Shown: positions 53,145 to 62,571, counted from the stretch's first letter. The stretch is DNA of 64,000 nt from Listeria cossartiae subsp. cayugensis (GCF_014229095.1 NZ_JAARZC010000001.1:868001-932000); one strand, 5' to 3'. Numbers and translations are program-made. Notes: generated by a model not told the origin, from the sequence alone.

Positions 53145-56100
53145 ATGAAAAGAAAGATAAGTTCTATCATTGTAGTCGGAATATTGCTCTTTCAATCATT
53201 GAGCGCCTATCCATTTATCACTGAAGCCCAAGAAAATGAACAGAATATAGAAACAAATACACCTTCAAAAGAAGTGAAGGGATTAACAAATGCCCTAAAA
53301 CAAGCCAAAACGACCCTTGAAACAGGAGACACCTATGCAAGTGTATTTCCTGACAGTGCTTTAGCTAAAGTTATTGCCAAAGCTGCAACGGGATCAGAGG
53401 ACACAACGCAATTAGTAACACAAGAAGACTTGAATAAAATTACATCTCTCAGTGCAAATAGCAAAGGAATTAGCGAATTGACAGGAATAGATTTGCTGGG
53501 AAATGTCACAAGTATAAGCTTAAATAGTAATCAAATAACAGATATTTCTCCAATAAATCAATTACCTAATTTAGTAAGTCTGGCGTTAAAGAATAATCAA
53601 ATTAACAACATTACCTTAAATGCACAAAGCCAGTTACCGAAAATAACGAGTATTGATCTTGAAACGAATCCCAATCTGGAAGTTATGGATATCCAAGACC
53701 AACCCAAATTAGTAGACGTAAAGACTTCTTCAAATACAGGATTACGTCAGTTAACAACGGTGATTGCTAAAAATAATCCAGAATTAGTCAATTTAGGTTA
53801 CTACACTATGCGAAATGTCTACTTTAGCCAAGTCGCAAGTTTAACGAAGGTCGAATTAGTCAATCTCCCGAAAGTAACGAAAGTAATCCTTGACCGGAAT
53901 AGTATTAGCGAGTTGAACGTTACTGATTTATTCATTGAAAATCTCCCAGTACAAGGAAATGAACTAACAGGAAATATTTTTGATAACCTTCAAAATCTGC
54001 CTAATTTAAAAACATTAGACCTGTCCCTGAATCAACTAACAGAAGTGAAGCTAGACAAAATAGATGTAGAAAATCTTCCTAATTTAATTTCACTAAATAT
54101 GGAACAAAATTTAAACTTAACCTCCATAAATATCCAAGACCAGCCCCAATTGGTAGATGTCAAGACTTCTGATAAAACGGGATTATCCAAGTTAGCAACG
54201 GTGATTGCTAAAAATAATCCAGAATTAGTCAATTTAGGTTACTACACTATGCGAAATGTCTACTTTAGTCAAGTCGCAAGTTTAACGAAGGTCGAATTAG
54301 TCAATCTCCCGAAAGTAACGAAAGTAAGCCTTGACCGGAATAGTATTAGCGAGTTGAACATTACTGATTTAGCCATTGAAAACCTTCCGCTACAAGGAAA
54401 TGAACTAACAGGAAACGTTTTTGATAACCTTCAAAATCTGCCTAATTTAAAAACATTAGACCTGTCCCTGAATCAACTAACAGAAGTGAAGCTAGACAAT
54501 ACAGATGTAGAAAATCTTCCTAATTTAATTTCACTAAATATGGAACAAAATTTAAACTTAACCTCCATAAATATCCAAGACCAGCCCCAATTGGTAGATG
54601 TCAAGACTTCTGATAAAACGGGATTATCCAAGTTAATAACGGTAATTGCCAAAAATAATCCAGAACTAGTTAATCTTGGATATTTTAGTATACAAAGTGT
54701 TTATTTTGAGGGCGTGGCTAGTCTAACGAACGTTGAATTAGTCAACCTTCCCAAAGTAAGAGTAGTGCGATTAGATCGTAATAGTATCAATCAAATCGAG
54801 CTAAATAATTTAGAGGCTGTAACAGAAGTGAATCTAAACTATAATAAAATAACAAGCGATAGCATAGCGGAATTTGAAAATATGCCGATACTAGCGACGC
54901 TGAATTTAAACAATAATCAAATTACCGATATAAATGTGCTTAATGACTTCTCAGAAATAACTACTTTAAACATCGAATCGAATTCTATCGGTGTTTTACC
55001 AAGTAATCTAAAAACAAAAATGCCAAAATTAACGACACTGAGTGCAATAAATCAAGTGATTACGCTAAACAAAGTAATTACTTTAGATGAAGAAGATTTA
55101 ATTATTAACAATGAAATTAGTAATTTTGATAAACTAAGCCAACCAATCCCGATATCAAATTCAGGAACATATGCAAATGAAAAACTAACTTGGTCCTATG
55201 AAAGAATCAAAAGTTTAACAGAGGTTAATTTCCAATTTTCTGAGCGAGTTAATGCAACTGGCATAGACGGAAACTTTTCAGGAAAAGTCACGCAACCATT
55301 TAAAAGATCTACCGTTCCAGTAATTAATGCAGATACAGAAATTCATTACCCGCTAGGAACAGAAAAAACAGAAGCTGCTTTTTTAAGTGAGATTCATGCA
55401 CAAACAAGTGATGATTTAGCTATTACAAGTGATTTTGAAACAATGGTAAACTTAAAGAGAGTGGGGATATACACTGTAACGTTAAATGCCGAGAATATAG
55501 ACGGAATTAAGGCTATTCCAAAAGAAGTGACCGTGTACATTGATTCTGTACAAGGTGCTAATATAACGGTGAAACACGAAGACAAATCCGGGAATAAACT
55601 GGCAGAAGATAGCGTATTAAGTGGAAATGTCGGAGAAGCATATAACTCAAGCGCAAAAGAAATTTTTGGTTACACATTAACGGAAATGCCTACAAATGCA
55701 CAAGGAGAATTTAGCTTAGAAGAACAAACAGTGACTTATATCTACGCAAAAAATCCTACTCCAGCCAAAGATATTACAGTACAATACACGGATGAAGAGG
55801 GAATCGAAATTGCAACTAGTGATACATTGTCAGGTAATATGGATGAAGATTACGTTACAACAGCGAAGACCATTATAGGCTATACTTTAATGGAAACGCC
55901 GAGTAATGCGACGGGCAAGTTTACCGAAAACGATCAAATAGTAAGATATACGTATCGTGCGATTCAAGCAGATCCAATTTTAGCTAAAGATGTCACGGTG
56001 AACTACCAAGACGAACTTGGAGCTGAAATTAGTGAATCAGAAGTATTAACTGGTGAAATTGGTGAGACTTACACAACAGCAGCTAAAACAATAGAAGGCT

Positions 56101-56834
56101 ATACCTTAATGGAGACACCTACTAACGCTGATGGCATTTTTACTGAAACACCTCAAACTGTAACGTATGTATATCGAGTAGAGAACAATCCGGTAGCAGC
56201 AAACATAACTGTGAAACACCTTGACGAAAGTAGTAACGAGCTAGCCCCAACGGAAGTACTAAGCGGAAAAATTGGGGAAGCTTATACAACAAAAGCAAAA
56301 CAACTAGAAGGCTATTCACTAGTAAAAGAGCCAAGTAATGCTAGCGGGAATTTCACAACAGAAGCTCAAACGGTTATCTATATGTATAAAAAGGATGCTA
56401 TTCAGGCATCCAAGATTATTGTGAAATATGAAGATATAACAGGGAAAGAACTTGCCACAAGTAGTGTGTTAACTGGCAATATTCATGATTCCTACACAAC
56501 TACACCTAAGGAAATTAAAGGCTATACCCTCGTGCTAAAACCAGCCAACGCAAGTGGTAAATTTATGGTAGAGGCTCAAACAATTAAATATATTTATCGT
56601 GCGAATAAAGACGAGGTAAAGCTAAATGTAGAAATAATTGGGGATAATTCAAATGGAGACATTCAACCACCGAATAACCACCAACCACCGAATAGCAACC
56701 AACAAACCCTACCTCGAACAGGAAATCAGCCGCTAGATATGATTTTTGGACTGGGTATTGTACTAGTATTTCTAAGTATCCTATGGCTGCGCCGAAATAA
56801 AAGCGAAAAAGATAAATCAAATAACTGCAGATAA
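53145..56834 (+). CDS. Internalin-family LRR surface protein with MucBP repeats and LPRTG anchor (1)
   Basis: A 1229-residue wall-anchored protein. The signal peptide ends near residue 30. The internalin N-terminal region (VFPDSALAKVIAKAATGSEDTTQLVTQEDLNKITSL) precedes leucine-rich repeats up to about residue 640. These include an unusual irregular unit (AKNNPELVNLGYYTMRNVYF..) of 147 residues, duplicated almost exactly at residues 205-351 and 352-498 and partly again after 499. An Ig-like segment follows, then five MucBP-type repeats of about 70 residues from residue 804, a Pro/Asn-rich spacer, LPRTG at 1189-1193, a hydrophobic helix and a basic tail. Sortase A anchoring is expected. A role in mucin or host adhesion is inferred from the family. 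Confidence 0.92.
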   Translation: MKRKISSIIVVGILLFQSLSAYPFITEAQENEQNIETNTPSKEVKGLTNALKQAKTTLETGDTYASVFPDSALAKVIAKAATGSEDTTQLVTQEDLNKITSLSANSKGISELTGIDLLGNVTSISLNSNQITDISPINQLPNLVSLALKNNQINNITLNAQSQLPKITSIDLETNPNLEVMDIQDQPKLVDVKTSSNTGLRQLTTVIAKNNPELVNLGYYTMRNVYFSQVASLTKVELVNLPKVTKVILDRNSISELNVTDLFIENLPVQGNELTGNIFDNLQNLPNLKTLDLSLNQLTEVKLDKIDVENLPNLISLNMEQNLNLTSINIQDQPQLVDVKTSDKTGLSKLATVIAKNNPELVNLGYYTMRNVYFSQVASLTKVELVNLPKVTKVSLDRNSISELNITDLAIENLPLQGNELTGNVFDNLQNLPNLKTLDLSLNQLTEVKLDNTDVENLPNLISLNMEQNLNLTSINIQDQPQLVDVKTSDKTGLSKLITVIAKNNPELVNLGYFSIQSVYFEGVASLTNVELVNLPKVRVVRLDRNSINQIELNNLEAVTEVNLNYNKITSDSIAEFENMPILATLNLNNNQITDINVLNDFSEITTLNIESNSIGVLPSNLKTKMPKLTTLSAINQVITLNKVITLDEEDLIINNEISNFDKLSQPIPISNSGTYANEKLTWSYERIKSLTEVNFQFSERVNATGIDGNFSGKVTQPFKRSTVPVINADTEIHYPLGTEKTEAAFLSEIHAQTSDDLAITSDFETMVNLKRVGIYTVTLNAENIDGIKAIPKEVTVYIDSVQGANITVKHEDKSGNKLAEDSVLSGNVGEAYNSSAKEIFGYTLTEMPTNAQGEFSLEEQTVTYIYAKNPTPAKDITVQYTDEEGIEIATSDTLSGNMDEDYVTTAKTIIGYTLMETPSNATGKFTENDQIVRYTYRAIQADPILAKDVTVNYQDELGAEISESEVLTGEIGETYTTAAKTIEGYTLMETPTNADGIFTETPQTVTYVYRVENNPVAANITVKHLDESSNELAPTEVLSGKIGEAYTTKAKQLEGYSLVKEPSNASGNFTTEAQTVIYMYKKDAIQASKIIVKYEDITGKELATSSVLTGNIHDSYTTTPKEIKGYTLVLKPANASGKFMVEAQTIKYIYRANKDEVKLNVEIIGDNSNGDIQPPNNHQPPNSNQQTLPRTGNQPLDMIFGLGIVLVFLSILWLRRNKSEKDKSNNCR
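53757..54790 (+). repeat. 441-nt tandem repeat within the first LRR gene
   Basis: ACGGTGATTGC recurs at 53757 and 54198, and the variant ACGGTAATTGC at 54639, giving an exact 441-nt period (147 codons). Copies 1 (53757-54197) and 2 (54198-54638) differ at few positions. Copy 3 is partial and diverges after about 54700. The in-frame unit allows copy-number change by recombination. Confidence 0.92.
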
Positions 56835-56844
56835 TCTTTCTTAC

Positions 56845-56877
56845 AAAAAACTCTCCTTAGTACATGGAGAGTTTTTT
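56845..56877 (+). terminator. Terminator after the first LRR gene
   Basis: AAAAAACTCTCC (56845-56856) and GGAGAGTTTTTT (56866-56877) form a perfect stem with a 9-nt loop. Confidence 0.9.
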
Positions 56878-57007
56878 GTTTGTGATTGATATCATAATTG
56901 GGATAAGAGTGCAACTATAAAAAAGTTCAAAAATATACTTTTGCCTATAATTATGTGAACTTTATGTGAACAAAAGCAGTGGAGTTCAAAAAAAACCTAA
57001 TACTATG

Positions 57008-57131
57008 TTTAAATGTTAGGCTTACTGTTGCTATAATTATTAAATATATAGATAAAATAATTTTACATATCAAATAGTAAAATCAGCGCATCCTTCATAT
57101 AATCACTACTAACATCTGAGGAGAATTAATC
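57008..57131 (+). promoter_or_regulatory. Promoter and leader of the second LRR surface protein gene
   Basis: TTTAAA (57008-57013), 18-nt spacer, GTTGCTATAAT with TATAAT at 57032-57037. The core and the following leader (ATCAAATAGTRAA, then ATAATCACTA, then GAGGAGAA before ATG) match the first LRR gene's upstream sequence, showing common descent. The hairpin arms are less perfect here. Confidence 0.65.
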
Positions 57132-59834
57132 ATGAAACAAAGGATAAGTACTATCATCATAGTCGGAATACTACTTTTTCAATCGTTAAGCGCTTATCCT
57201 TTAATGATTGATGCAGTAGAGAATGAGAATACGAAGCTAACCCTAAAACAAAGTCCCAATAAAACAACACTTCAAGCAGGAGATACATATGCAAAGGTCT
57301 TTCCAGATGCGGCACTAGCCCAAGCCATTGTCAAAGCAGCAACCGGTTCTGAAGACACGAGCAAAATAGTAACACAAGCAGATTTGAATAAAATCATCAT
57401 TTTAACAGCAAACGCCAAAGGTATTGCTGATTTAACGGGAATGGATTTATTGGTTAAAGCAACAACTATCAATTTAAATAATAACCAAATAACAGACATT
57501 TCTCCACTAACTCAATTACCCAATTTAGTGAAATTATATTTAAGTGATAATCAAATTAGCACAGTTACTTTAAATGCAGAAAATCTATTACCTAGGTTAA
57601 CTACGCTTAATATCCAAAATAACCCGACACTGACAGTTATCGATGTACAGGACCAGCCGAAATTGGCTAATGTACAAACTTCTAAGTATTTAGATTTGAC
57701 CAATTTAACAACTGTTATTGCTAAAAATAATCCAGAATTACTTAACCTAGGATATTTTAGTGAAGAAGGTGTGTACTTTGGTAATATACCGAGTTTAATG
57801 AAAGTAGAAATGGTGAATCTTCCAAAAGTAAAAGCATTAAAATTTCACCATAGTAAAATACAAAAGGCTGTAATGGATAATTTACCAGCTGTTACATCAG
57901 TGACTCTGCAAAATAATAGCTTACAAAGTGACAGTGTCATTCAAAATATGCCAAAGTTGACGACTTTAAATTTACTAAACAACAAACTGACAGATATTGA
58001 TATGCTTAAAGGGTTACCAGCAGTAACTTCTATGGATATCGCATTTAATGCCATTAGTGTTTTACCAAGCGATCTGCCAACCATTATGCCTAACCTAAAG
58101 ATATTAACTGCAGGGAGCCAGTCAATAGTTTTAGAAAAAGTCGTTGTTTTAGATGATTTAGTTATTGATAATAAAATTAGTAATGTAGGGGCAGTAGTCC
58201 AACCAAATTTTATATCAGATAGTGGTGTATACGCAAATAACCAAATAACCTGGACTTATAAAGCACTCGAAAATCTTGATTCAGTTAGTTATGAATTTAA
58301 TGAACCAATTAATATAACTGGCGTAAAAGGTTCTTTCACAGGAACTGTAAGACAACAAGTTAAAGCATCTACCGTACCAATCATTAGTACAGATAATGAA
58401 ATTCACTATTCGCAAAGAATCGAGAAAACCGAAACTGAATTTTTAAGTGATATTCAGGCGCAAACCAATGATGGAACGCCAGTGACAAGCAATTTTGAAT
58501 CCATCGTTAATTTGAAAACGGTTGGAACATATGTAGTGACAATCAGCGCAGTGAATGTCGACGGGGTTAAAGCTATTTCAAAAGAGGTGACGGTTTACGT
58601 TGATCCGGTACCAGCAGCAAATGTGACGGTTAAGTATGAAGATACAACTAAGAAAAAAATTGCGGAAAGCGTCATTTTAACTGGATATATCGGCGAAGAT
58701 TATCATTCAAGCGCGAAAGAAATTGCAGGCTATACATTAACGGAAACGCCGGCAAATGCAGAAGGCGGATTTAGCTCGGAAGAACAAACGGTGACGTATG
58801 TTTATTCGAAAGACATTATCCCGGCTGCAAATATTACGGTACAGCACGTGGACGAAGCAGGCAATGAACTAGCTCCAAGTGAAATATTACTAGGGAATAT
58901 CGATGATGAGTATCGTTCAAGCGCGAAAGAAATTGCCGGCTATACACTAACGGAAACGCCAGCGAATGCACAAGGTATATTTAGCGCGGAAGAACAGACA
59001 GTGACATATGTCTATTCAAAAGACCCCGTCCCAGCCGCAAATATTACAGTGCAGTATGTGGATGAAAATGGTAATGAACTAGCTTCAAGCGAAATATTAT
59101 TAGGGAATATTGGTGAGGCCTATCACTCAAGTGTCAAAGAAATTCCTAGTTATACATTAACTAAAACACCTGCAAATGCACAAGGCGAATTTAGCTCAGA
59201 AGAACAAACGGTGACATATGTTTATTCAAAAAATATTATTCCAGCCGCAAATATCACGGTGCAATATGTGGATGAAGATAGTAATGAACTAACAACGAGC
59301 GATATTTTATCAGGGAATGTTGGTGAAGACTACACGACAACAGCCAAAGAAATTGCAGGATATGCACTCATTGAAACCCCAAGCAATGAAGCGGGCAAAT
59401 TCAGCGAAACCAGCCAAACAGTAACTTACGTGTATCGTACGAGTAAAAACGAAGTAATTTTGGTTAAAGATATTACGGTGAAATATATCGATGAACACCA
59501 AAACGAATTAGCAATGAGCGAGGTATTAAGTGGAGAAATCGGCGAAACATATTCCACGGAACCAAAAGAAATCCAAGGCTATACGCTTATAAAAAAACCA
59601 GCTAACGCAACTGGGCAATTTATGCTAGAAGAACAAACGATCAACTATATTTATCAAGCTAAATTAGACGTAACACCGGATACTTCATCTGGGGATACAT
59701 TAAGAAATAACAATAAGCTCCCTCTACCGCTAACAGGAGATTTACAGTCAAATTTGATTTTGGGATTCGGCTTACTTTTGGCACTCTTTGGTAGTATATG
59801 TCTCTATAAAAACAAACGGAAAAATAAAAATTAA
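57132..59834 (+). CDS. Internalin-family LRR surface protein with MucBP repeats and LPLTG anchor (2)
   Basis: A 900-residue paralogue of the preceding LRR protein. The signal peptide (residues 1 to about 30) is nearly identical in its core. The internalin N-terminal region (VFPDAALAQAIVKAATGSEDTSKIVTQADLNKI), a shorter LRR block carrying the irregular AKNNPELLNLGYFSEEGVYF unit only once, and an Ig-like segment follow. Five MucBP-type repeats come next (from about residue 493), of which the first four have an exact 70-residue period and share YTLTETPANA and QTVTYVY. LPLTG at 865-869, a hydrophobic helix and KNKRKNKN end the protein. Wall anchoring by sortase A is expected. The host ligand is unknown. 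Confidence 0.92.
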   Translation: MKQRISTIIIVGILLFQSLSAYPLMIDAVENENTKLTLKQSPNKTTLQAGDTYAKVFPDAALAQAIVKAATGSEDTSKIVTQADLNKIIILTANAKGIADLTGMDLLVKATTINLNNNQITDISPLTQLPNLVKLYLSDNQISTVTLNAENLLPRLTTLNIQNNPTLTVIDVQDQPKLANVQTSKYLDLTNLTTVIAKNNPELLNLGYFSEEGVYFGNIPSLMKVEMVNLPKVKALKFHHSKIQKAVMDNLPAVTSVTLQNNSLQSDSVIQNMPKLTTLNLLNNKLTDIDMLKGLPAVTSMDIAFNAISVLPSDLPTIMPNLKILTAGSQSIVLEKVVVLDDLVIDNKISNVGAVVQPNFISDSGVYANNQITWTYKALENLDSVSYEFNEPINITGVKGSFTGTVRQQVKASTVPIISTDNEIHYSQRIEKTETEFLSDIQAQTNDGTPVTSNFESIVNLKTVGTYVVTISAVNVDGVKAISKEVTVYVDPVPAANVTVKYEDTTKKKIAESVILTGYIGEDYHSSAKEIAGYTLTETPANAEGGFSSEEQTVTYVYSKDIIPAANITVQHVDEAGNELAPSEILLGNIDDEYRSSAKEIAGYTLTETPANAQGIFSAEEQTVTYVYSKDPVPAANITVQYVDENGNELASSEILLGNIGEAYHSSVKEIPSYTLTKTPANAQGEFSSEEQTVTYVYSKNIIPAANITVQYVDEDSNELTTSDILSGNVGEDYTTTAKEIAGYALIETPSNEAGKFSETSQTVTYVYRTSKNEVILVKDITVKYIDEHQNELAMSEVLSGEIGETYSTEPKEIQGYTLIKKPANATGQFMLEEQTINYIYQAKLDVTPDTSSGDTLRNNNKLPLPLTGDLQSNLILGFGLLLALFGSICLYKNKRKNKN
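58611..59453 (+). repeat. 210-nt MucBP repeats in the second LRR gene
   Basis: The start GCNGCAAATATNACGGT-type sequence recurs at 58614, 58824, 59034 and 59244, an exact 210-nt (70-codon) period. A fifth, more divergent copy follows from about 59460. Copies share long stretches of near-identical DNA, so the number can vary by recombination. Confidence 0.88.
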
Positions 59835-59847
59835 TACTAATTATCAC

Positions 59848-59879
59848 AAAAAAATCTTCTCGACCCGAGGAGTTTTTTT
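59848..59879 (+). terminator. Terminator after the second LRR gene
   Basis: CTTCTCG and CGAGGAG form an imperfect stem flanked by A7 and T7 runs. Confidence 0.75.
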
Positions 59880-59886
59880 GTTTTAC

Positions 59887-59911
59887 GCTTAAATATCAAA
59901 AACAGGGGTAT
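59887..59911 (+). promoter_or_regulatory. Sigma-B-like promoter before the DUF1254 gene
   Basis: GCTTAA (59887-59892), 13-nt spacer, GGGTAT (59906-59911) matches the general-stress sigma factor pattern (GTTTAA, 12-15 nt, GGGTAT) with one mismatch in the -35. Confidence 0.5.
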
Positions 59912-59956
59912 TGTACAAGTGTTCTTAAAAAAAGCTAATTGAAGGAGGATTTTTAC

Positions 59957-61315
59957 ATGAAAAAAATGCTACCTGAGAGTAAAGTAGAGGCAATCAGAAA
60001 AGAGGGATTTTTAAATCGGGCTGTTGAGGCTTACCGGTTTTTCTATCCAACTGTATCTAACGTATCAAATTTTAAGGCTTTACGTGATTTAGGAATTACC
60101 GAGAATCACGATTTTATTATTCAACTTACGACTCCTGATTTAAATGTATTGACGCAAAATTCGGATACCCCATATTGCCTTGGAACGGGAAACACCGAGA
60201 ATGGTCCAGTTGTCATCGAACTACCACCGGGCGCAATCGTTGGCGTGGCGGATGATATTAATTTTAAGTTTATTACGAATATGGGATTAACAGGTGACGA
60301 ACAAGGTAAAGGTGCTAAATATTTATACTTACCGCCTAATTATGAAGGTGATATTCCGGAAGGCTACATAATTCGAAATCCTTCTAGCTATCGTTTCCTT
60401 ATTTGTTTGCGGGCGATGGTTCATCAAGCAAGTGACTATGAAAAAGCATTTGCGCTTCTTAAAGAAGTTAAATTTTATCCATTAAAAGAAAAAGATAATA
60501 ATCCAGTAAGTACGTTCCATGATTTTTCGCATCGTAAAGCAATTTCTACGCCGTATTTTGTGGAAGGGAAATTTGATTACTGGGAAGTGATTAAGTGGGC
60601 GCTGGATAATGATAAAACCGATCCAGAATATTATCAAATGTATGGTTTACTAAAAGCGATTGGTTTAGCGCCAAATAAAGAATTTAATCCTGATCCAGAT
60701 AAAAAAGCGTTACTGATTGAAGCTGCCGAAAAAGCAGATGATATGATGTTTGTGAATTCCTTTAATACAGATGATCCGGCTGCAATTACTTGGCCAGGAA
60801 AAAAATGGGAATGGGCAGTATACGGCGAAAATAACGATTTCTATGAAAAAACGTATTTAAACCTTCCTGTAAGAGAGCGCTGGTTCTATCAAGCGACACT
60901 CGAAACACATATGATGTTTATGCATAAAGTCGGATTTGGCTCTGTGTATATGCTTGGTGTGAAAGACAAAGAGGGAAACTATCTGGATGGTGGCAAAAAT
61001 TATACATTAAAAGTGCCAACACCAGTACCTACGAGCATTTTCTGGTCAGTAACAGTATATGACATGGATACTCGTTCAGAAATTGTTACCGAGCAATTTA
61101 TGCCGGCCTTGAACTCTATTAAAGATACATTTGAAATAGATGCTGATGGAAATACGACACTTTATTTTGGACCAAATCCACCAGAAGATGAGTCGCTACC
61201 ATGGATTCAAACGGTGCCTGATGCCAATTGGTTCACTTATTTCCGTATTTATGGACCAACCGAGCCAGCCTTCGATAACAGCTGGCAACTATACGATTTT
61301 GAAGAAGTGAAATAA
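59957..61315 (+). CDS. DUF1254/DUF1214-domain protein
   Basis: A 452-residue protein. The N-terminal DUF1254 part has RAVEAYRFFYPTVSNVSNFKALRD and NVLTQNSDTPYCLGT with VVIELPPGAIVGVADD. The C-terminal DUF1214 part has YTLKVPTPVPTSIFWSVTVYDMDTRSEIV, DGNTTLYFGPNPPEDES and WIQTVPDANWFTYFRIYGPTEPAFD. No signal peptide is seen, unlike many exported homologues. The biochemical function is unknown. ATG 59957 follows AAGGAGG; an in-frame TTG (59939) lies just before that site. The SigB-like promoter suggests stress-induced expression. Confidence 0.88.
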   Translation: MKKMLPESKVEAIRKEGFLNRAVEAYRFFYPTVSNVSNFKALRDLGITENHDFIIQLTTPDLNVLTQNSDTPYCLGTGNTENGPVVIELPPGAIVGVADDINFKFITNMGLTGDEQGKGAKYLYLPPNYEGDIPEGYIIRNPSSYRFLICLRAMVHQASDYEKAFALLKEVKFYPLKEKDNNPVSTFHDFSHRKAISTPYFVEGKFDYWEVIKWALDNDKTDPEYYQMYGLLKAIGLAPNKEFNPDPDKKALLIEAAEKADDMMFVNSFNTDDPAAITWPGKKWEWAVYGENNDFYEKTYLNLPVRERWFYQATLETHMMFMHKVGFGSVYMLGVKDKEGNYLDGGKNYTLKVPTPVPTSIFWSVTVYDMDTRSEIVTEQFMPALNSIKDTFEIDADGNTTLYFGPNPPEDESLPWIQTVPDANWFTYFRIYGPTEPAFDNSWQLYDFEEVK

Positions 61316-61318
61316 ATA

Positions 61319-61355
61319 GAAGAGGCGCAACCATTCACAGGTTGCGCCTCTTTTT
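61319..61355. terminator. Bidirectional terminator between the DUF1254 and YdeI-like genes
   Basis: AGAGGCGCAACC and GGTTGCGCCTCT form a perfect stem with a 7-nt loop and a T5 run, between convergent genes. Confidence 0.9.
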
Positions 61356-61361
61356 GTTCAA

Positions 61362-61955
61362 TTAATCATTCAATCCTAATCCATCTAAAATCGTTGCTTC
61401 GTATTTCTCGATACGAGAAACACGTGTTTTGGATTGTTTAGGAGCCGCAAAATAAAGTAAATAAGCTTTTTGGCGACCAGGAGTTAGCCCTTCAAAAGCT
61501 GTTTTTAACGCTGGTAGTTCTTCAAATTTCACAAGTAATTCTTCTGGGATAGGCGTTTCGGCTCTTGGTTTAAGTTCTACTTCTAATCCCGCTTTTTCGA
61601 CATCAATTGCATTTTGAATATAAGCTTTTAAAAACTCTTTTTGATCAAGGATTTCTTGTAAATTAGTGAAACGAATTTGTCTAGCAGCTTGAACATTTTC
61701 CGTTTGCTGTACTAAAATGTTTTCCGGATCACGGAGCAGTGCGCCTTTCATAAAGAGTAATGCGCAATAATCTTTAAAACCATGAATTAAGAATACATTG
61801 CCGCCATTGAGAGCGTAACAAGGTTTTCCCCATTTGAATTCTTCTTCTAGTTCAAACGTGATAGCTATTTCTCTTAATGCTTTGAATTCAGCTTGCCAAG
61901 TGGATGGTTTAGCTAGAAACGCATCTACTTTAGGATTTAATTCGGTTTTTGCCAT
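61362..61955 (-). CDS. YdeI/OmdA-associated family protein (DUF1801)
   Basis: A 197-residue soluble protein. TWQAEFKALREIAITFELEEEFKWGKPCYALNGGNVFLIHGFKDYCALLFMKGALL is a DUF1801 core. The C-terminus FEGLTPGRQKAYLLYFAAPKQSKTRVSRIEKY is the YdeI/OmdA motif with conserved SKTRVSRIEK. The B. subtilis family member YdeI is only loosely linked to peptide resistance, so function is open. The start is ATG 61955 with AGAGGAA about 8 nt upstream; an in-frame ATG further up (61985) lacks a site. Confidence 0.88.
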   Translation of the reverse strand: MAKTELNPKVDAFLAKPSTWQAEFKALREIAITFELEEEFKWGKPCYALNGGNVFLIHGFKDYCALLFMKGALLRDPENILVQQTENVQAARQIRFTNLQEILDQKEFLKAYIQNAIDVEKAGLEVELKPRAETPIPEELLVKFEELPALKTAFEGLTPGRQKAYLLYFAAPKQSKTRVSRIEKYEATILDGLGLND

Positions 61956-62079
61956 AAAGAATTCCTCTTTTCTACACTTTTTCATTTAAAAATAATTCTT
62001 TGATACGTGTTATTTTAACTTAATATGAAAGGCCTTGCAAATTTGATTTGTCTACTAAAAATGGACTTAAAGAAAGAAC

Positions 62080-62097
62080 CTGGGAAATTTCTCCCAG
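62080..62097 (-). terminator. Probable terminator of the VOC-family gene
   Basis: On the minus strand CTGGGA and TCCCAG arms (62080-62097) form a short hairpin that is followed by GTTCTTTCTTT. Confidence 0.55.
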
Positions 62098-62109
62098 ATT
62101 CATTTGTTT

Positions 62110-62517
62110 TCATGATAAATTGAGCTGCCAATCTATACCAAACTTGTCTTTAACCTCTCCAAATTTTTCCGACCAGAATGTTTTGGCAAGTGGCATAACG
62201 ACAGTACCACCTTCTGCAAGCTGATGAAATTGTTTCGTTAATTTTATTTCGTCGGATGTATCGATTACGAGCGTTATATTGTCGCCAAATGTAAGTGGCC
62301 TAGATTTAGGTACGTCGGAAAACATGACTTTTACGCCGTCTATTACTAAGCTAGCGTTCAGGACTAAATTTTTTAGCGAATCTTCTATAGGTTCCTCTGC
62401 TGTCTCGATTTCCCCATATGTCAGCAAATCTGTACACTTTGTTCCAAAAATTTCTTCATAAAACGCGATAGCATCTCTGGATTGTGTTCTAAAATTCAAG
62501 TAAACATTTAACGTCAT
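62110..62517 (-). CDS. VOC-family (PhnB/glyoxalase-like) protein
   Basis: A 135-residue protein of the PhnB-like vicinal oxygen chelate fold. VYLNFRTQSRDAIAFYEEIFGTKCTDLLTYGE begins the first module and FGEVKDKFGIDWQLNLS ends the second, the classic DxFGxxWxL motif. VNASLVIDGVKVMFSDVPKS and GGTVVMPLAKTFWSEKFG lie between. Such proteins are often mis-named 3-demethylubiquinone methyltransferases; substrate and metal are unknown. CGAGGAGG precedes ATG 62517. It is divergent from the histidine phosphatase gene. Confidence 0.88.
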   Translation of the reverse strand: MTLNVYLNFRTQSRDAIAFYEEIFGTKCTDLLTYGEIETAEEPIEDSLKNLVLNASLVIDGVKVMFSDVPKSRPLTFGDNITLVIDTSDEIKLTKQFHQLAEGGTVVMPLAKTFWSEKFGEVKDKFGIDWQLNLS

Positions 62518-62571
62518 TTGAATTCCTCCTCGATTTTTATTCGCTAAAGTTTTATTGATTTAAGTGTATTT

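Noticed and set aside
58611-59660. CRISPR-like array suggested by regular repetition
   Set aside because: The repetition is in frame, encodes MucBP-type protein domains with a 210-nt period and has no unique spacers.
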